This document shows, piece by piece, positions 45,259 to 46,764 of a stretch of DNA of 46,764 nt; the stretch's first letter is position 1; every line of letters starts with the position of its first letter. The DNA comes from Emmonsiellopsis sp. PD_33 (lineage: Eukaryota > Ascomycota > Eurotiomycetes > Onygenales > Ajellomycetaceae). Where the stretch lies: NCBI GenBank assembly GCA_032988165.1, contig JANTQF010000279.1, positions 1 through 46,764 of the forward strand, in the 5' to 3' direction. Made by a program: the position numbers and the translations under genes. Under the pieces are notes generated by a model. The model was not told where the DNA came from, did not search any database, and worked only from the letters and a program-made list of their open reading frames with translations.

Positions 45259-46645
45259 CACTGCGCTGTGAAGAGATGGATGTGCCCAACAAAGAAACCC
45301 CGCCGTTCAAACAAACAGACCATATATTGCTGACTGTTTCTGCCAATAACTGCGGTTGTAAACAAACGGTACCAGACCCAGACTTGCTTACCGCCTGCCA
45401 GGACCCCTCGCGCGCTGATTGGCCACGCCATCCAGGAACAGCCGGCCACCCGCCAATCAGCGGCCCCAGCGCCGTCCAATCTCCCCGGCTGCTGGGGCAA
45501 TCTCCACGCTGCCGTTTTGTTTACACCGGCCCGTACGCCAAAAATACCAATTACCAGTTACCATACGCTGACTCCAACGCTCTTGTTCCAGCAGTGATAG
45601 CCTCAAGCCAACAACAACATATCAACAAATCAACAAATCACCATCTTCACCCAACGTGTCCCTCTTCATTGCAGCCCAACTGACAGTCCCTTGCGTTGGC
45701 CACGTTGAGCCATGGGGCGCGTGGAATTGGGCATTGGGCAATCCCGCCCCTGGCCCAAAGCGCCACTGCCAATGCGCTTGGCCGTGCCCGGGCGGCGGTG
45801 GGAATTGGATTGATTAATCTCGCAAAAACCCAAACCTGGGCGCTAAAAGAAGTTCGGCGAATGACTTGACATATTCCCATGTCATCAGACACATGACAAA
45901 CAGCCAGAAGGTGGGCAGCACGCAGAGAAACAATACAACCTGGAGAGGATGGCACAACAGAGCGGGGGAGAGCGCACTCACACAGCAGACACAATGGCCT
46001 TATCTCTCTATCATAACCCCTTGTGTCCCACTCCCTCGTTGACGTCCAGTGTGCCTATCCGCTGGTGATCCCATTCGGAGCATTCCCCGTCTCCAACTTC
46101 CTCCAAACCGCTAACAATACCAATAATACACGCCACCGCCCGCTGAACAGATACCAGGAATGGACATGGATGGCCATCAACAGAAGTCTCCTTCTGCGAG
46201 TCGGCGCTTCTCACTCAGTTCTCACTCCACCCGCCCACTGCCGGGCTCAGCTCTCTATTCCCCTTTCGGCTCTGGCTTGATTTTATCTTCCCGCAAACCC
46301 TAAAAAGGGGGCAAAGAAAAAAAAGACCACCTGTCGATCTGCCCTTCCAGACCGTGCTTTTCTTTTTGTTCGTTTTCTCCGGTGCGATGTTTCGCAGAAT
46401 ACTTTATTTTATTGAACAACCTGGCCTATGAACGGACAGGACAGCCGGGGAGCTTCGAGCCCCAGTGCGGCACCAATTCCTATTCTGGTACTCGATCAGC
46501 GCTTGTGTCGAGAGGTCAGAGAAAGCAGCACACTCGCGTGGATTTAATTGGCCCTTGTGGGAGTGGACAGAGGGCTGATGAAATTTCAATTTCAGCCGCG
46601 AGGCAATGCAGATGGATCGTGTCGTGGCGGGATTCTAGCAGGTTA

Positions 46646-46764
46646 CAGTTCAACTGACCATCAGAATCAGTCAGCTGACTATGCTAGGTGAGGTCAGTCA
46701 ACTGACCTTCCTTAGTGTAATTTATATGGTCAGTTAACCTCTTATTAATACAAGCTATTACATG
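46646..46764. mobile_element. Possible edge of another repeat (Tc1/mariner-like), cut by the window end
   Basis: After a TA at 46644-46645 the sequence starts CAGTTCAACTGACC. Related inverted motifs follow: AGTCAGCTGACT at 46669-46680, GGTCAGTCAACTGACC at 46692-46707 and GGTCAGTTAACC at 46728-46739. From here to the end there is no CpG and AT rises, as in the other mutated repeats. Such clustered palindromic ends suit a DNA-transposon terminus, but the other end is not visible. Confidence 0.3.

Larger units (their letters stand above)
44797..46645. promoter_or_regulatory. GH17 promoter and intergenic DNA
   Basis: No gene is recognised. Close to the GH17 start, the region is AG-rich on the plus strand (CT-rich in the gene's sense), as in many fungal promoters. 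It carries several short tandem repeats, listed separately. Further right (about 45400-46400) the DNA is GC-balanced. Several open frames exist on both strands, none with a recognisable domain. Confidence 0.5.

Noticed and set aside
1..46764. CRISPR arrays, bacterial-type operons or defence systems
   Set aside because: Spliceosomal introns and eukaryotic gene families show a fungal nuclear sequence; the only tandem repeats are microsatellites and a coding minisatellite.

Overview
This window is nuclear DNA of a filamentous ascomycete. Genes are interrupted by short GT-AG introns of about 60-145 nt. The recognisable products are fungal: a class IV chitin synthase, a Skt5/Chs4-type chitin synthase activator, a BtgE/Scw11-type GH17 cell-wall glucanase and DHA2 drug:H+ antiporters. 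Ordinary GC gene islands alternate with very AT-rich transposon blocks that have almost no CpG left. That pattern, with the protein families, suggests Eurotiomycetes, most likely Onygenales (Ajellomycetaceae/Coccidioides relatives). The order is an inference; the kingdom and phylum are secure.

Layout. 1-5085: a class IV chitin synthase on the minus strand. 7065-8661: an MFS transporter broken by three frameshifts. 12578-14932: a Sel1-repeat chitin synthase activator on the plus strand with two small introns. 18818-20729: an intact four-exon DHA2 MFS transporter (minus). 22910-24619: a four-exon, membrane-anchored fucose-lectin-like beta-propeller protein (minus). 24742-38166: a Ty1/copia retrotransposon with 177-bp LTRs and target duplication ACAAT. 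It is split by a nested Ty3/gypsy chromovirus (27082-34800, 302-bp LTRs, target duplication TAAAT). 39201-42749: a 3.5-kb PIF/Harbinger DNA transposon with 13-bp terminal inverted repeats, TAA target duplication, a decayed Myb/SANT gene and a decayed DDE transposase. 43100-44796: a two-exon secreted GH17 glucanase (minus). 44797-46764: unannotated promoter-like DNA with microsatellites, ending in what may be the edge of another repeat.

How the genes fit together. Three of the five intact genes are cell-wall genes. The chitin synthase and the Sel1 protein belong to families that work as catalytic subunit and activator in yeast (Chs3/Chs4), and here they lie 7.5 kb apart, divergently arranged. 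The GH17 enzyme remodels beta-1,3-glucan, and the lectin-like protein may bind glycans at the surface. The transposon block is dead: its reading frames are full of TAG, TAA and TGA stops. The differences between LTR copies are all transitions, many of them paired TG/CA, the signature of repeat-induced C-to-T mutation at CpG. Removing the insertions shrinks the 18.5-kb gap between the lectin and glucanase genes to about 1.5 kb. The copia insertion also lies only about 120 bp upstream of the lectin start codon.

No RNA gene, CRISPR array or plasmid-like origin could be supported.
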